From assembly GCF_014204625.1 (NCBI RefSeq), contig NZ_JACHLU010000001.1:62001-126000 (forward strand): a stretch of 64,000 bases of DNA, in the 5' to 3' direction. Both the position numbers and the translations under genes were made by a program. Every line of letters starts with the position of its first letter. Position 1 is the stretch's first letter. This document shows positions 1-8,534 of the stretch, piece by piece. The stretch comes from Gillisella vitis (GTDB taxonomy: Bacteria > Pseudomonadota > Alphaproteobacteria > Rhizobiales > Rhizobiaceae). Under the pieces are notes generated by a model, which was not told where the DNA came from, ran no database searches, and worked only from the letters and a program-made list of their open reading frames with translations.

Positions 1-825
1 CCCGCTCCAGATCTTGTCGAGCAAATCCTTGCCCGCCGATTGCTCCACGAAAGCACCGTGGCTGGCCATAGAAATGGCAATGAACCACGGCGACGCAAGC
101 AATAAAAGATAGATAGAGCCGGGCAGGGGCCTGAGATTCAAAACCCATCCGAGCTTTTTCTCACTCCACCAGAGCCAAAGGACTGTACCAACCAGCGGCA
201 AAAGAATGATCGGCCCTTTCAAAAGCACGCCAGCCCCAAGCGCCGTCCAAAACAGCAGGCAGTTTGCGACCTTCCGCGAACCGCACCAGGCCCGCGCCAA
301 AGCAAATTGCGTGATGGTAATGGCGGCCAGCAAGGCTGCATCGGTGGTTGCCAACCGCGCTTCGACATTGACAATGGTGCAGCCCATCAACATCAAAGCT
401 GCAATAAAGCCAGTGGTCGGCGTAAACAGCACACTGCCCAGCGCCGCAGTCATCAGCACCGCAATCGTCATGCCCAGAGCAGATGGAAGACGATAGACCC
501 AGATACTGTTTTTGTTATCTGGCTGGAAAAGCTGAACACTCGCAGCTTGCAGCCAATAGATACCGATGGGTTTCTGATAGCGAGGCTTATCCTGAATACG
601 AATATCCACGTAATTACCGCTCTCCACCATCTGCTTGCTGGCTTGAGCAAAAAGCGACTCATCGCGGTCTGTAGGTGGCAGGCTCAAAAGCCCCGGCACA
701 AATGCCAGAAGACAAAGGAGGCTGAGCGCCAAATACCTCCACCATCCCCTTTGACCACGTTCGTTGCGATGAAAGTCTACGCCTGCATTAACCATCCGAA
801 CAGCCACCCGCGACCATAGACTCAT
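1..825 (-). CDS. ArnT-like membrane glycosyltransferase (3' part beyond the window)
   Basis: The open frame starts at ATG 825 and runs off the left edge, so about 275 N-terminal residues are visible. A first membrane segment (about residues 29-45) is followed by the loop LSLPPTDRDESLFAQAS. The DRDE-containing first periplasmic loop is typical of GT-C enzymes of the ArnT/PMT family, which transfer sugars from polyprenyl phosphates to lipid A or other envelope glycans. QKPIGIYWLQ follows the loop, as is common in ArnT relatives, then several hydrophobic segments. An in-frame stop lies upstream with no earlier ATG, which supports this start. It is divergent from the riboswitch operon. The acceptor and sugar cannot be told from this part. 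Confidence 0.8.
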   Translation of the reverse strand, partial: MSLWSRVAVRMVNAGVDFHRNERGQRGWWRYLALSLLCLLAFVPGLLSLPPTDRDESLFAQASKQMVESGNYVDIRIQDKPRYQKPIGIYWLQAASVQLFQPDNKNSIWVYRLPSALGMTIAVLMTAALGSVLFTPTTGFIAALMLMGCTIVNVEARLATTDAALLAAITITQFALARAWCGSRKVANCLLFWTALGAGVLLKGPIILLPLVGTVLWLWWSEKKLGWVLNLRPLPGSIYLLLLASPWFIAISMASHGAFVEQSAGKDLLDKIWSG

Positions 826-1065
826 CAATGTTTCCGCCCAATGTATGGAGGGCTGTTGCGCGCTTTACAAGCAATGCTGCCACGCAAAACAACAAAAAGA
901 GCCGCTGTGGTAATACCACGACAACGCAATGCCGCAGACCATATTTGCCACCCCCATTGCTGAAGTCACCGGAAAAACTATTGTCTGGGTGTCACAGAGA
1001 TATGACCTGTCCGCAGGCCCAGACAGCTGATGCCTGCGCCTGGATCAATCCACCAGAGATGACTG

Positions 1066-1092
1066 TTGACGCTGAATATGTAACGTTATAAC
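1066..1092 (+). promoter_or_regulatory. possible promoter of the cobalamin riboswitch operon
   Basis: TTGACG at 1066-1071 and TATAAC at 1087-1092 are separated by 15 bp, a little short for sigma-70. The pair lies about 60 bp before the riboswitch core, a reasonable leader length. The rest of the stretch from 826 to 1150 shows no gene. Confidence 0.35.
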
Positions 1093-1154
1093 AATTCAAA
1101 AAATAGAAATAAGAATAGACTTGCGCGGAGCCGTTCTGCATGACACTGATAAAG

Positions 1155-1345
1155 CTGAATGGTGCTACAGCCCTCCGCAAGGGGCCGTGGCTGAAAAGGG
1201 AATACGGTGAGGATTACCCAAAAGGGACCGAATCCGTGGCTGCCCCCGCAACTGTAAGCGACGAGTGGGTCTGCAACATGCCACTGGCGAAAAGCCGGGA
1301 AGGCGCAGGCCAACAGCGACCCGCAAGCCAGGAGACCTGCCATTC
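1155..1345 (+). ncRNA. cobalamin (B12) riboswitch
   Basis: The conserved blocks occur in order: GGTGCTACAGCCCTCCGC (from 1161), GAAAAGGGAATACGGTGA, CTGCCCCCGCAACTGTAAGC, then a CCACTGG...CGGGAAGG stem, and the B12 box AAGCCAGGAGACCTGCC near 1325-1341. This is the canonical adenosylcobalamin aptamer order. The RNA lies about 150 nt before the ATPase gene on the same strand, so corrinoid should repress the downstream importer. A GC-rich segment with GCCGGAAGGC near 1400 could belong to the expression platform, but I did not resolve alternative stems. Confidence 0.95.
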
Positions 1346-1493
1346 GGATGTTCAACCGCAACGGACGGGGTGTTCCGATGGCCAGACCAGGATTCCAACC
1401 ACGCCGGAAGGCGTGGATAAAACGACATTTGATACAACCGCTGTCAGCCAGGGCAGATTGTCTCGCTGCATCTCGGCAGGGCAGGGGGTGCTT

Positions 1494-2285
1494 ATGAGCT
1501 GCAACATGCGAGGTGCGGCGCTCAAAGTTGAAAATCTTCGCTATTCCTTACCCGACCGTGAACCCTTGATCAGCAAGATCAGTTTTTCGATAGAGCCAGG
1601 TGATCGCCTTGCCATTATCGGACCGAATGGTTCAGGGAAAACAACTTTGCTTCGCTGTCTTTACCGCGCCGTCAAACCCTGCGAGGGCAGGGTGCTGCTG
1701 GACGGACAGGATTTCAACACTCTTGCTCCACGCGACATTGCGCAGCGCATTGCAGTTGTCGTGCAGGAAGCCCCGGCAGCCTTTCCCTTCACGGTTGAAG
1801 ACATTGTCATGATGGGCCGGATTCCCTGGCGCAAAGGCTTGATAACAAACCATTCAAAAGAGCGAGCCAAGGCGCTCCACGCCATGGAACATCTCAACCT
1901 CGGCGGCATGGAAAAGCGATCCTTTGCCACGCTTTCTGGCGGCGAAAAGCAGCGTGTTCTGGTGGCACGCGCGCTTGCCCAGGAGCCACAGCTGCTGATT
2001 CTGGATGAACCTTCAAACCATCTCGACATCCGTAACCAGTTGGAAATCCTTGATCTTCTGGCCGATCTCGGCATCACCATCATTACAACCCTGCATGACA
2101 TCAATCTGGCGGCAGGTTTTGCCACCAAGGCTGCCATTTTGCATCGCGGACACATGATTGCCTGTGGCACACCAGATGACGTGCTGACCCCTCAGCATAT
2201 TTCCAACGCCTTTGATGTCAGAACCCATGCCCACACCATTCAGGGTGGTTCGAGCCACCATTTTTCCTTTGCCCTCAATGTCTGA
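1494..2285 (+). CDS. btuD: corrinoid ABC importer ATPase (BtuD/FecE type)
   Basis: This 263-residue ATPase has Walker A GPNGSGKTT, the signature LSGGEKQR, Walker B LLILDEPSNHLD and a His switch (TLHDINLA). It matches the BtuD/FecE/FhuC group that powers vitamin B12 and siderophore import. ATG 1494 is chosen because it follows a GGGGG ribosome site; the frame stays open back through the riboswitch, but that part is RNA, not protein. It is the first gene of a three-gene operon (ATPase, binding protein, permease) directly under a cobalamin riboswitch, which argues for B12 or another corrinoid rather than ferric siderophore. Confidence 0.9.
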   Translation: MSCNMRGAALKVENLRYSLPDREPLISKISFSIEPGDRLAIIGPNGSGKTTLLRCLYRAVKPCEGRVLLDGQDFNTLAPRDIAQRIAVVVQEAPAAFPFTVEDIVMMGRIPWRKGLITNHSKERAKALHAMEHLNLGGMEKRSFATLSGGEKQRVLVARALAQEPQLLILDEPSNHLDIRNQLEILDLLADLGITIITTLHDINLAAGFATKAAILHRGHMIACGTPDDVLTPQHISNAFDVRTHAHTIQGGSSHHFSFALNV

Positions 2286-2294
2286 CCGGAACGT

Positions 2295-3257
2295 ATGATG
2301 AAAAAAATCACAACCGCCTTCGCCGTCGCCGCCTTCTTCACAACAGTCAGCTCCGTCGCTGCATTTGCTGCACCTGTGACAGTCAAGAGCTGTAACCGCG
2401 AGGTTACCTTTGACAAGGCTCCCACACGGGCAATTTCCAATGATGTGAATTTGACCGAGATGATGCTGGCACTGAAACTTCAGGATCATATGGTCGGTTA
2501 TACCGGCGTTTCCGGCTGGAAAACACTGGATGAAAAACTCCGCGATGGTGTGAAGCAATTGCCGGAACTGTCCGCCAAATATCCGACCAAAGAAGTGCTG
2601 CTGAACGCCGATGCGGATTTCTATTTTGCAGGCTGGAATTACGGCATGAAGGTCGGCGGCGAAGTGACGCCCGAAACATTGGCTCCTCTTGGCATCAAGG
2701 TCTATGAACTGACCGAGAGTTGCATTCATATCATGCAAAAGCCAAAACCAACCATGGACGACATGTTTGTGGATATGTTGAACTTGGGAAAAATCTTCAA
2801 AGTGGAAGACCGTGCTGAAAAGCTTGTAGATGGCTATCGCAAGCAATTGGCCGAGATTCAGGCCAAAATTAACAAATCAGACAGGCCGGAGCGCGTTTTT
2901 GTCTATGATTCCGGCGAGCAGAAGCCCTTCACCTCGGGCAGGTTTGGTATTCCGACGGCGATGATCGAAGCCGCAGGCGGCACCAATATTATGGATGACG
3001 TGCAAAAGAGCTGGACGGAAGTGTCGTGGGAGCCGGTCATCGAGCGCAATCCGCAAGTGATTATCATCGTCAATTACGGCAATGTCACAGCCCAGCAAAA
3101 AATTGACTTCATGAAACACAACCCTGCCTTCAAAGACATAGATGCTGTGAAAAACGACAGGTTCGTGGTGCTGGAATATGTTGAAGCCACGCCGGGGCCG
3201 CGCAACATTGACGCCATAGCCCGCCTCGCTGCTGCCTTCCATCCGCAGTCGTTGTAA
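2295..3257 (+). CDS. btuF: corrinoid-binding periplasmic protein (BtuF-like)
   Basis: The 320-residue protein starts with a clear Sec signal (KK, then a hydrophobic stretch ending AFA-AP near residue 26). The mature part follows the class III binding-protein pattern: VTFDKAPTRAIS near the start, a ligand-lobe segment with NADADFYFAGW, and WEPVIERNPQVIIIV in the C-terminal lobe. It begins 9 nt after the ATPase stop. BtuF delivers corrinoid to BtuCD in the periplasm. Family membership is clear; corrinoid specificity rests on the riboswitch. Two adjacent ATG codons (2295, 2298) are equally possible starts. Confidence 0.85.
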   Translation: MMKKITTAFAVAAFFTTVSSVAAFAAPVTVKSCNREVTFDKAPTRAISNDVNLTEMMLALKLQDHMVGYTGVSGWKTLDEKLRDGVKQLPELSAKYPTKEVLLNADADFYFAGWNYGMKVGGEVTPETLAPLGIKVYELTESCIHIMQKPKPTMDDMFVDMLNLGKIFKVEDRAEKLVDGYRKQLAEIQAKINKSDRPERVFVYDSGEQKPFTSGRFGIPTAMIEAAGGTNIMDDVQKSWTEVSWEPVIERNPQVIIIVNYGNVTAQQKIDFMKHNPAFKDIDAVKNDRFVVLEYVEATPGPRNIDAIARLAAAFHPQSL

Positions 3258-3274
3258 ATGTAGATTCGTAAGTA

Positions 3275-4303
3275 TTGGCTTTCACTTTGATCTGGATTCA
3301 AAGGCTTTTCTGGCCCCTGTCTCTGCTTATCCTTGTGCTGATCACCATCAGCGCAGGGGTATCACTGGGGGCTGCTCCCATTCCTGTTGCCACGGTGTGG
3401 AAAATCGTGGCAAATCACATCCATCCCGACAGTTTTCCAATAGACTGGTCAAAGGGCCGTGAAAGCATTGTCTGGGATGTGCGTTTTCCGCGTGTGCTGC
3501 TTGGCGGTCTTGTTGGTGCGGGCCTTGCCCTGACAGGAGCTGTGTTGCAACCCGCAACCCGCAATCCGCTGGCCGATCCACATTTGCTCGGGGTCTCCTC
3601 CGGTGCGGCCTTTGGGGCCATTATTGCGTTGCTGCATACAGGCATGATGCTTGGTCTTTTCACAGTGCCTCTCTTTGCTTTTGCCGGGGCCTTGCTGGCC
3701 ACCGCGCTGGTGCCCATGGTTGCTGGGGCAACACGCGGGATGCAGGCTGATCGGCTGGTGCTGTCCGGTGTGATTGTTGCGTTTTTCTTCACGGCCCTTG
3801 GCAATCTTCTGGTCTTTCTCGGCGATCCGCGTGCAACGCAAACGGTGATGTTCTGGATGCTGGGCGGGCTTGGCCTCGCCCAATGGCAACATCTGCTGTA
3901 TCCCGCCACTGTTCTGGTTGCAGCCCTTGTCTATCTTCTGCCGAATGCCCAGCCCTTGAACGCCATGGCCATGGGCGATGAAACCGCAACAACCTTGGGC
4001 GTGAATGTGCCACGCTTTCGCCTGACATTGTTCATTGTTGCCGCATTGGTCACCGGCACCATGGTGGCGTTTTCCGGCGCGATTGGCTTTGTCGGTTTGA
4101 TGGTGCCGCATATGGTGCGGGCCATGTCCGGATCAGACAATGCCCGCGTTTTGCCGCTTTCGGCATTGGTCGGCGGATTGGTGCTGATCCTCGCCGATCT
4201 CGTGGCGCGGCTTGCGGTTGCGCCCGAAGATATGCCCATTGGCATTGTCACCGGAATTGCTGGCTGCATCGCCTTTGTCTGGATTATGCGCAAAAACCGA
4301 TAA
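3275..4303 (+). CDS. btuC: corrinoid ABC importer permease (BtuC/FecCD family)
   Basis: This is a 342-residue, very hydrophobic protein with about nine to ten membrane segments. FecCD motifs are visible: RFPRVLLGGLVGAGLALTGA, RNPLADPHLLGVSSGA (the coupling region), and GAIGFVGLMVPHMVR near the C-terminus. The start is probably TTG 3275 (MAFTLIWIQRLF), 17 nt after btuF; no in-frame ATG lies near and the ribosome site is weak. It forms the homodimeric channel for the ATPase and binding protein encoded just before it. Confidence 0.88.
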   Translation: MAFTLIWIQRLFWPLSLLILVLITISAGVSLGAAPIPVATVWKIVANHIHPDSFPIDWSKGRESIVWDVRFPRVLLGGLVGAGLALTGAVLQPATRNPLADPHLLGVSSGAAFGAIIALLHTGMMLGLFTVPLFAFAGALLATALVPMVAGATRGMQADRLVLSGVIVAFFFTALGNLLVFLGDPRATQTVMFWMLGGLGLAQWQHLLYPATVLVAALVYLLPNAQPLNAMAMGDETATTLGVNVPRFRLTLFIVAALVTGTMVAFSGAIGFVGLMVPHMVRAMSGSDNARVLPLSALVGGLVLILADLVARLAVAPEDMPIGIVTGIAGCIAFVWIMRKNR

Positions 4304-4314
4304 AAAGGTGGTAT

Positions 4315-4343
4315 CTCTCGCACAAGAACATCTTGTGCGAGAG
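4315..4343. terminator. bidirectional hairpin between convergent genes
   Basis: A perfect 12-bp stem, CTCTCGCACAAG / CTTGTGCGAGAG, with a 5-nt loop sits between the stop of the permease gene (+) and the stop of the methyltransferase gene (-). There is no long T-run on either side, but the position and strength fit a shared terminator. Confidence 0.65.
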
Positions 4344-4349
4344 CAAATA

Positions 4350-5261
4350 TCAAAGCGCGTGCAAAACCCTGGCAACCTGATGGATATGGGCGGCACCAAT
4401 GCCACAGCATCCACCAATCATTGTTGCCCCGGCTTCTGCCCAAGTGCAGGCAAAACGGGAATAGGCGTCATCTGTCAGGTCCGCACGGGTGCCATGCAGA
4501 CCTTCATTCGCAGCAGAATCCCCCTGTTCACCTTCAAACGCATTGGCATAGACGCCGATTTCAAGTGAAACGCCCTTTTCCTTGAAAACAGTCGAGGCCG
4601 TTTCAACCGCCGCCCGCATCACCTCCGGTTTGCTGCAATTGAACAGCAAAGCAGATGCACCGGAAGCCGCTGCCCAAATGGCAGCATCCTTCACCAATTC
4701 GCCAGAACGCAGCCGAGGTGCTGCCCCCAGAACCTGCTCCTGATCATCAGCCAGAGTGAATGAAATCCAGAACGGCTTGTTCGTGTTCGAAACAGCCACC
4801 CGCACAGCCTCGCCCTCGGCAATCAGGCTCAGTGTTTCTCCCAGCCAGACATCAACGTGAGGCTCCAACCCCTCCACCAGAACCTTAAGATAGTCCTGCA
4901 CCTTTGAAGGATCAAAATTCTGCGGCTCATAAGAGCCAAAAATGGGTGGCAGCGAACCTGCAACCGTCACCTTACGATCTGTCACAGCATCGGCTGCTTC
5001 ACGCGCCAGTTTTCCGCACAGTGAAATGAGTGCAGGCCCATCCTGCTGGAAACGCTCTTCACCAATATGAAACGGCACCAATGCATAACTGTTGGTGGTA
5101 ATGACATCCGCTCCAGCTTCAATAAATTCCGCATGAACCTGCCGGACAATATCGGGTGAATTGATCAGTGCCAGCGCCGACCATTCCGGCTGTTTCAACT
5201 CTGCGCCGAGGCGCAACAGTTCACGGCTCATGCCGCCATCCAGAATACGAAGTGTTGTCAT
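4350..5261 (-). CDS. mmuM: homocysteine S-methyltransferase
   Basis: The 303-residue enzyme starts MTTLRILDGGMSRELLRLG, the usual N-terminus of cobalamin-independent homocysteine S-methyltransferases, which move a methyl group from S-methylmethionine or S-adenosylmethionine to homocysteine, giving methionine. The zinc cysteines are visible in LLFNCSKPE and in IGGCCGI near the C-terminus. ATG 5261 follows AGAGGAAAA. It is the last gene of an amino-acid ABC importer operon, which suggests that the importer brings in the methyl donor. The family is clear; the donor is inferred. Confidence 0.9.
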   Translation of the reverse strand: MTTLRILDGGMSRELLRLGAELKQPEWSALALINSPDIVRQVHAEFIEAGADVITTNSYALVPFHIGEERFQQDGPALISLCGKLAREAADAVTDRKVTVAGSLPPIFGSYEPQNFDPSKVQDYLKVLVEGLEPHVDVWLGETLSLIAEGEAVRVAVSNTNKPFWISFTLADDQEQVLGAAPRLRSGELVKDAAIWAAASGASALLFNCSKPEVMRAAVETASTVFKEKGVSLEIGVYANAFEGEQGDSAANEGLHGTRADLTDDAYSRFACTWAEAGATMIGGCCGIGAAHIHQVARVLHAL

Positions 5262-5277
5262 AAGTTTTCCTCTTTAA

Positions 5278-5324
5278 AGTTTATCAGGGAAAAGTGCGCG
5301 CCGGATCAACCTGACAAACTCTAG
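5278..5324. repeat. dispersed rhizobial intergenic repeat, copy 1
   Basis: AGTTTATCAGGGAAAAGTG opens and CCTGACAAACTCT closes a palindromic unit between the permease and methyltransferase genes. Related sequence occurs near 9939-9993, 39084-39133 and 44990-45045 in this window. It overlaps the permease stop codon. Confidence 0.6.
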
Positions 5325-6010
5325 CGGCGCACTGGAACCTGTGTCTCAACCACATGAAACACACGCGCAATCATGGCGGTCAAAATAAGATAGAACGCGG
5401 TCACAACGATCAGCGGTTCATATACCAAAAGCGTATCCTGCCGAACTTTATAAGCCACCGCGTAAAGATCCATCACCGTAACGGTAAAGGCGAGCGGTGT
5501 TGCCTTCAGTTGCATCACCACTTCACCGGCAATGGTTGGCAAAGCAATGCGAATAGCGCGAGGCAGCCAGATTCGTCGGATCAGGGTAAACCGTCCCATA
5601 CCAAAGGCACGCCCGGCCTCAAGTTCACCTTTCGGAACCGCCAAGAGTGCGCCGCGCAGCACCTCGGCTTCGTAAGCGGCATAATTCAGGGTGAAACTGA
5701 CCACTGCGAAAAAGAAGCCTTCGCGCAACAAGGGCCATAACAGACTGTGACGAATGCCCGGAATCATCGGCAGCAGCGAGCCAACCCCGTAATAGAGCAA
5801 CCAGAGCTGAATCAGCAAAGGTGTTCCACGAAAGAAACTACAGTAGGATTTAGCCAGCCAACGGGTTGTCGTTCCGCCACTCACCTGCGCAAACGCCAGA
5901 CCAATGGCGATGATGAATCCGAAAAACACCGATAACATCAACAGTGCTACAGTTTGCCATGCGCCTGAAAGCAAAAGCGGCCAATAGGTGAAGATCCAGG
6001 AAAAATCCAT
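5321..6010 (-). CDS. amino-acid ABC importer permease (HisM/GlnP type)
   Basis: About 229 residues with five membrane segments. The EAA-type coupling loop is seen as EAGRAFGMGRFTLIRRIWLP, matching the polar amino-acid permease family. The frame is open to 6061, but that part overlaps the upstream permease gene, so ATG 6010 (MDFSWIFTYWPLL), after GCGGGG, is preferred. It starts 11 nt after the previous permease gene and forms a heterodimer with it. Its substrate is discussed under the binding protein. Confidence 0.88.
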   Translation of the reverse strand: MDFSWIFTYWPLLLSGAWQTVALLMLSVFFGFIIAIGLAFAQVSGGTTTRWLAKSYCSFFRGTPLLIQLWLLYYGVGSLLPMIPGIRHSLLWPLLREGFFFAVVSFTLNYAAYEAEVLRGALLAVPKGELEAGRAFGMGRFTLIRRIWLPRAIRIALPTIAGEVVMQLKATPLAFTVTVMDLYAVAYKVRQDTLLVYEPLIVVTAFYLILTAMIARVFHVVETQVPVRR

Positions 6011-6020
6011 GATTGCCCCG

Positions 6021-6743
6021 CTATGCCAGTTTCGGCTGGCCGCGTCGAACACGGCGTTCAATCAGCATGAACACAGCATTGGAAACGAGGCTGATCACCA
6101 GATAAAGACAGGCGGCCGCGCAAAAAAACAGAAAATAGTGCTTGGTGCTGGCACCAGCCAAGCGGGTGGCAAGCGCCAGTTCCTGATAACCGACAACGGC
6201 AACAAGCGCACTGTCCTTGGTAACCGCCATCCACAAATTGGCCATGCCGGGCACCGCATTGGGCAAAAGCGCAGGCAAAACCACCCGGCGAAACCGCAAA
6301 ACAGGCGACATACCAAAAGCCTTGGCAGCCTCAATCTGGCCAAGCGGAATAGCAAGAATGGCCCCCCGCAACACTTCTGTAGCATAGGCCCCTTGCACAA
6401 ATCCCAAAACGGCAACAGCCGCAACAAAACCATTCACCTCAATCTGCGGTAAATCAAATGCCAGCAGCAAACGGTTTAGCCCATCGGTGCCCGCATAATA
6501 GAGACCGACGATCAAGATCAGCTCGGGAACGGCTCGAATAGTCGTGGTGTAAAGATTGAGCGAAGCTGCCAACAATCGATTACCAGAAAGTTTGCCCAAT
6601 GCTCCGACTGTGCCAATCAGCAAACCAATTAAAAAAGCACCGCCAGAAATGGCAAGCGTTGCCAAAGCTCCAGTCAGCAAAGTTCCACCCCAGCCCGGAG
6701 GGTAGGGGGAGAGCAGTTCGAGAAAACTTTGGGTGCTTGCCAT
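6021..6743 (-). CDS. amino-acid ABC importer permease (HisQ type)
   Basis: The 240-residue inner-membrane protein has the polar amino-acid permease pattern: GTLLTGALATLAISGGAFLIG at the N-terminus, RAVPELILI in the second third, and the coupling loop EAAKAFGMSPVLRFRRVVLP. It lies 23 nt downstream of the binding-protein gene and just ahead of its partner permease. Together with that partner it should form the channel of an importer for an amino acid or related zwitterion. Confidence 0.9.
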   Translation of the reverse strand: MASTQSFLELLSPYPPGWGGTLLTGALATLAISGGAFLIGLLIGTVGALGKLSGNRLLAASLNLYTTTIRAVPELILIVGLYYAGTDGLNRLLLAFDLPQIEVNGFVAAVAVLGFVQGAYATEVLRGAILAIPLGQIEAAKAFGMSPVLRFRRVVLPALLPNAVPGMANLWMAVTKDSALVAVVGYQELALATRLAGASTKHYFLFFCAAACLYLVISLVSNAVFMLIERRVRRGQPKLA

Positions 6744-6766
6744 ATCTGTACTGTATCAGCGCTGTT

Positions 6767-7537
6767 TTATTTGCCGTAGATATTGAAGGTGAAATACTTC
6801 TTGGTGATTTCGTCATACTGGCCGCTGGCCCGCACTGCTGCAATCGCCGCATTGAGCTTGGCCTTCAGCGCCGTATCTTCCTTGCGAAGTCCACCGCTCA
6901 CGCCTTCGCCCAGAATCTGCGGGTCACCTGCCACATCGCCCATATCGGCGCAGCAATCCTTGCCGCTATCACTCTTCAGGAAGGCATCCAAAACAATCGA
7001 GTCGCCAAAGACATAATCAATCCGGCCTGCGGCCAGATCCTGAAATGCTTCGTCCAGGGTCTGATAGGTTTTTTCGCTGGCAGCCTTGGCGAAATACTTT
7101 TTATAATAATCGGACTGAATGGTGGAAACCTGAATGCCGATGGTCTTGCCCTTGACGTCTTCAGCTGTCGCACCCGGCTTCATGTCGCTCATGCCAATCA
7201 GCTTGCTGGGGGTGTTGTAATATTTGTCGGTGAAATCGATAATCTTCTCACGCTCTGCCGTTTTAGACATTGAAGACCAGATCACATCAAATTTCTTGGC
7301 GTTAAGGGCCGGGATCAGTCCATCCCAGGACAGTTCAACAATCGAGCATTTTTCCTTCATTTCAGTGCAGACTGCATCCATCAGATCGATTTCCCAGCCA
7401 TGCCATTTGCCACTGGCATCTTTCGCAAAAAATGGCGGGTAGGATTCGTTCATGATGCCAAACCGGACATCGGCTTGCGCCACCACAGCAGAGGCCGCAA
7501 AAGCGGCAGTGGCCAGAAGCATCGAGATGAATTTCAT
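6767..7537 (-). CDS. amino-acid ABC importer periplasmic binding protein
   Basis: A 256-residue family 3 binding protein. ATG 7537 follows AGGAGAC; the open frame upstream of it has no protein-like features. The signal peptide is MKFISMLLATAAFAASAVVAQA. The mature part has RFGIMNESYPPFF, GWEIDLMDAVC, DVIWSSMSKTAEREKIIDFT, and the lobe-crossing GKTIGIQVSTIQSDYY, all typical of HisJ/LAO-type proteins. A Cys pair (KDCCAD) near the C-terminus is unusual. The linked homocysteine methyltransferase makes S-methylmethionine or another methylated amino acid a candidate ligand; this is inference. Confidence 0.9.
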   Translation of the reverse strand: MKFISMLLATAAFAASAVVAQADVRFGIMNESYPPFFAKDASGKWHGWEIDLMDAVCTEMKEKCSIVELSWDGLIPALNAKKFDVIWSSMSKTAEREKIIDFTDKYYNTPSKLIGMSDMKPGATAEDVKGKTIGIQVSTIQSDYYKKYFAKAASEKTYQTLDEAFQDLAAGRIDYVFGDSIVLDAFLKSDSGKDCCADMGDVAGDPQILGEGVSGGLRKEDTALKAKLNAAIAAVRASGQYDEITKKYFTFNIYGK

Positions 7538-7589
7538 GAAGCGTAGTCTCCTGTTGAGATGAATAGGGAAAGGCGGGAAGGGCGGCGGC

Positions 7590-8369
7590 CTAACTGGCAA
7601 GACCACCCGTAAACTCACGACACCGAAGGCTGACCGGATTACCAAAAACCTGCTCAGGCGGACCTTCTTCCTCGACCCGCCCCTGATGCAAAAACATGAC
7701 ATGACTGGACACGTCACGGGCAAAGCGCATTTCATGGGTCACCAGAAGCATGGTGCGACCTTCTTCGGCAAGATCACGGATCACCTTTAGAACTTCGCCG
7801 ACGAGTTCAGGGTCCAACGCCGAGGTTGGTTCGTCAAACAGCATCACCGCGGGCTCGACACACAATGCTCGTGCAATGGCAGCACGCTGTTGTTGCCCTC
7901 CCGAGAGAAAAGCCGGGTAGGTGTCGCGCTTGTCAAACAGGCCAACCTTATGCAGCAAGGCTTCTGCTTTCTCGATGGCTTCTGCGCGCTTTATACCCAT
8001 CACATGCACGGGTGCTTCAATCACATTTTCCAGCACGGTCAGATGAGCCCAAAGATTGAAGCTTTGGAACACCATGCCGAGACCTGTACGCAAACGCTCA
8101 ATCTGCCGCCAGCTGGCAGGGCGCATGTGCCCCGCACGCGCTGGCTTCACGTCAACCTCTTCGCCGGCAACAACCACGCGGCCACGATCCGGAATTTCGA
8201 GAAAATTGATACAGCGTAAAAAAGTGCTCTTGCCAGACCCGGAAGAGCCAATAATAGAAATCACATCGCCCTTGTTGGCTGTGACGGAAACCCCTTTCAG
8301 AACCTCATGAGCGCCGAAGCTTTTGTGAATATTCTCCACCTGAAGGGCGCAAGGGGCATTATCTGTCAT
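7590..8369 (-). CDS. amino-acid ABC importer ATPase (HisP/GlnQ type)
   Basis: The roughly 259-residue ATPase has Walker A GSSGSGKST, a Q-loop in GMVFQSFNLWAHLTVLENV, signature LSGGQQQR, Walker B VMLFDEPTSALDPE and the H-switch VTHEM. The insertion between Walker A and the Q-loop (PARAGHMRPASWRQIERLR) is the one seen in HisP-type ATPases. ATG 8369 is taken as start; ATG 8402 would add 11 residues and has no better ribosome site. It is the first gene of the operon ATPase, binding protein, two permeases, methyltransferase. Confidence 0.9.
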   Translation of the reverse strand: MTDNAPCALQVENIHKSFGAHEVLKGVSVTANKGDVISIIGSSGSGKSTFLRCINFLEIPDRGRVVVAGEEVDVKPARAGHMRPASWRQIERLRTGLGMVFQSFNLWAHLTVLENVIEAPVHVMGIKRAEAIEKAEALLHKVGLFDKRDTYPAFLSGGQQQRAAIARALCVEPAVMLFDEPTSALDPELVGEVLKVIRDLAEEGRTMLLVTHEMRFARDVSSHVMFLHQGRVEEEGPPEQVFGNPVSLRCREFTGGLAS

Positions 8370-8534
8370 CAATGGGTCCAGCCTGTCATAATTCTGCACC
8401 ATAATCGCTGTTGTTCGCAGATATTACCCGCAAAATAACACCTTGTTGCATAAATTCCGCGAAAAACAATTGCAGATGCGGCCTGACAACTGAAAAAGAT
8501 AACCCGGCACAGAAAAATCGACAAAGGACGCAAT
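8370..8534. promoter_or_regulatory. divergent control region between importer operon and Lrp-type gene
   Basis: This AT-rich gap of about 165 bp separates the minus-strand importer operon from the plus-strand Lrp-type gene. It holds TTGTTGCATAAATTCC and CGCGAAAAACAATTGCAG, a loose inverted repeat with TTGTT/AACAA arms, of the kind Lrp proteins bind. Divergent layout suggests that the regulator controls both sides. No exact operator could be fixed by eye. Confidence 0.4.

Noticed and set aside
2013..2846. Long open frame (277 codons) on the minus strand across the ATPase and BtuF genes
   Set aside because: It is antisense to two well supported genes, its product is Cys/His-rich without family features, and no ribosome site precedes it.
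3449..4111. 220-codon minus-strand frame inside the BtuC-type permease gene
   Set aside because: The product is a His/Gln-rich low-complexity string, typical of a shadow of a hydrophobic membrane protein.
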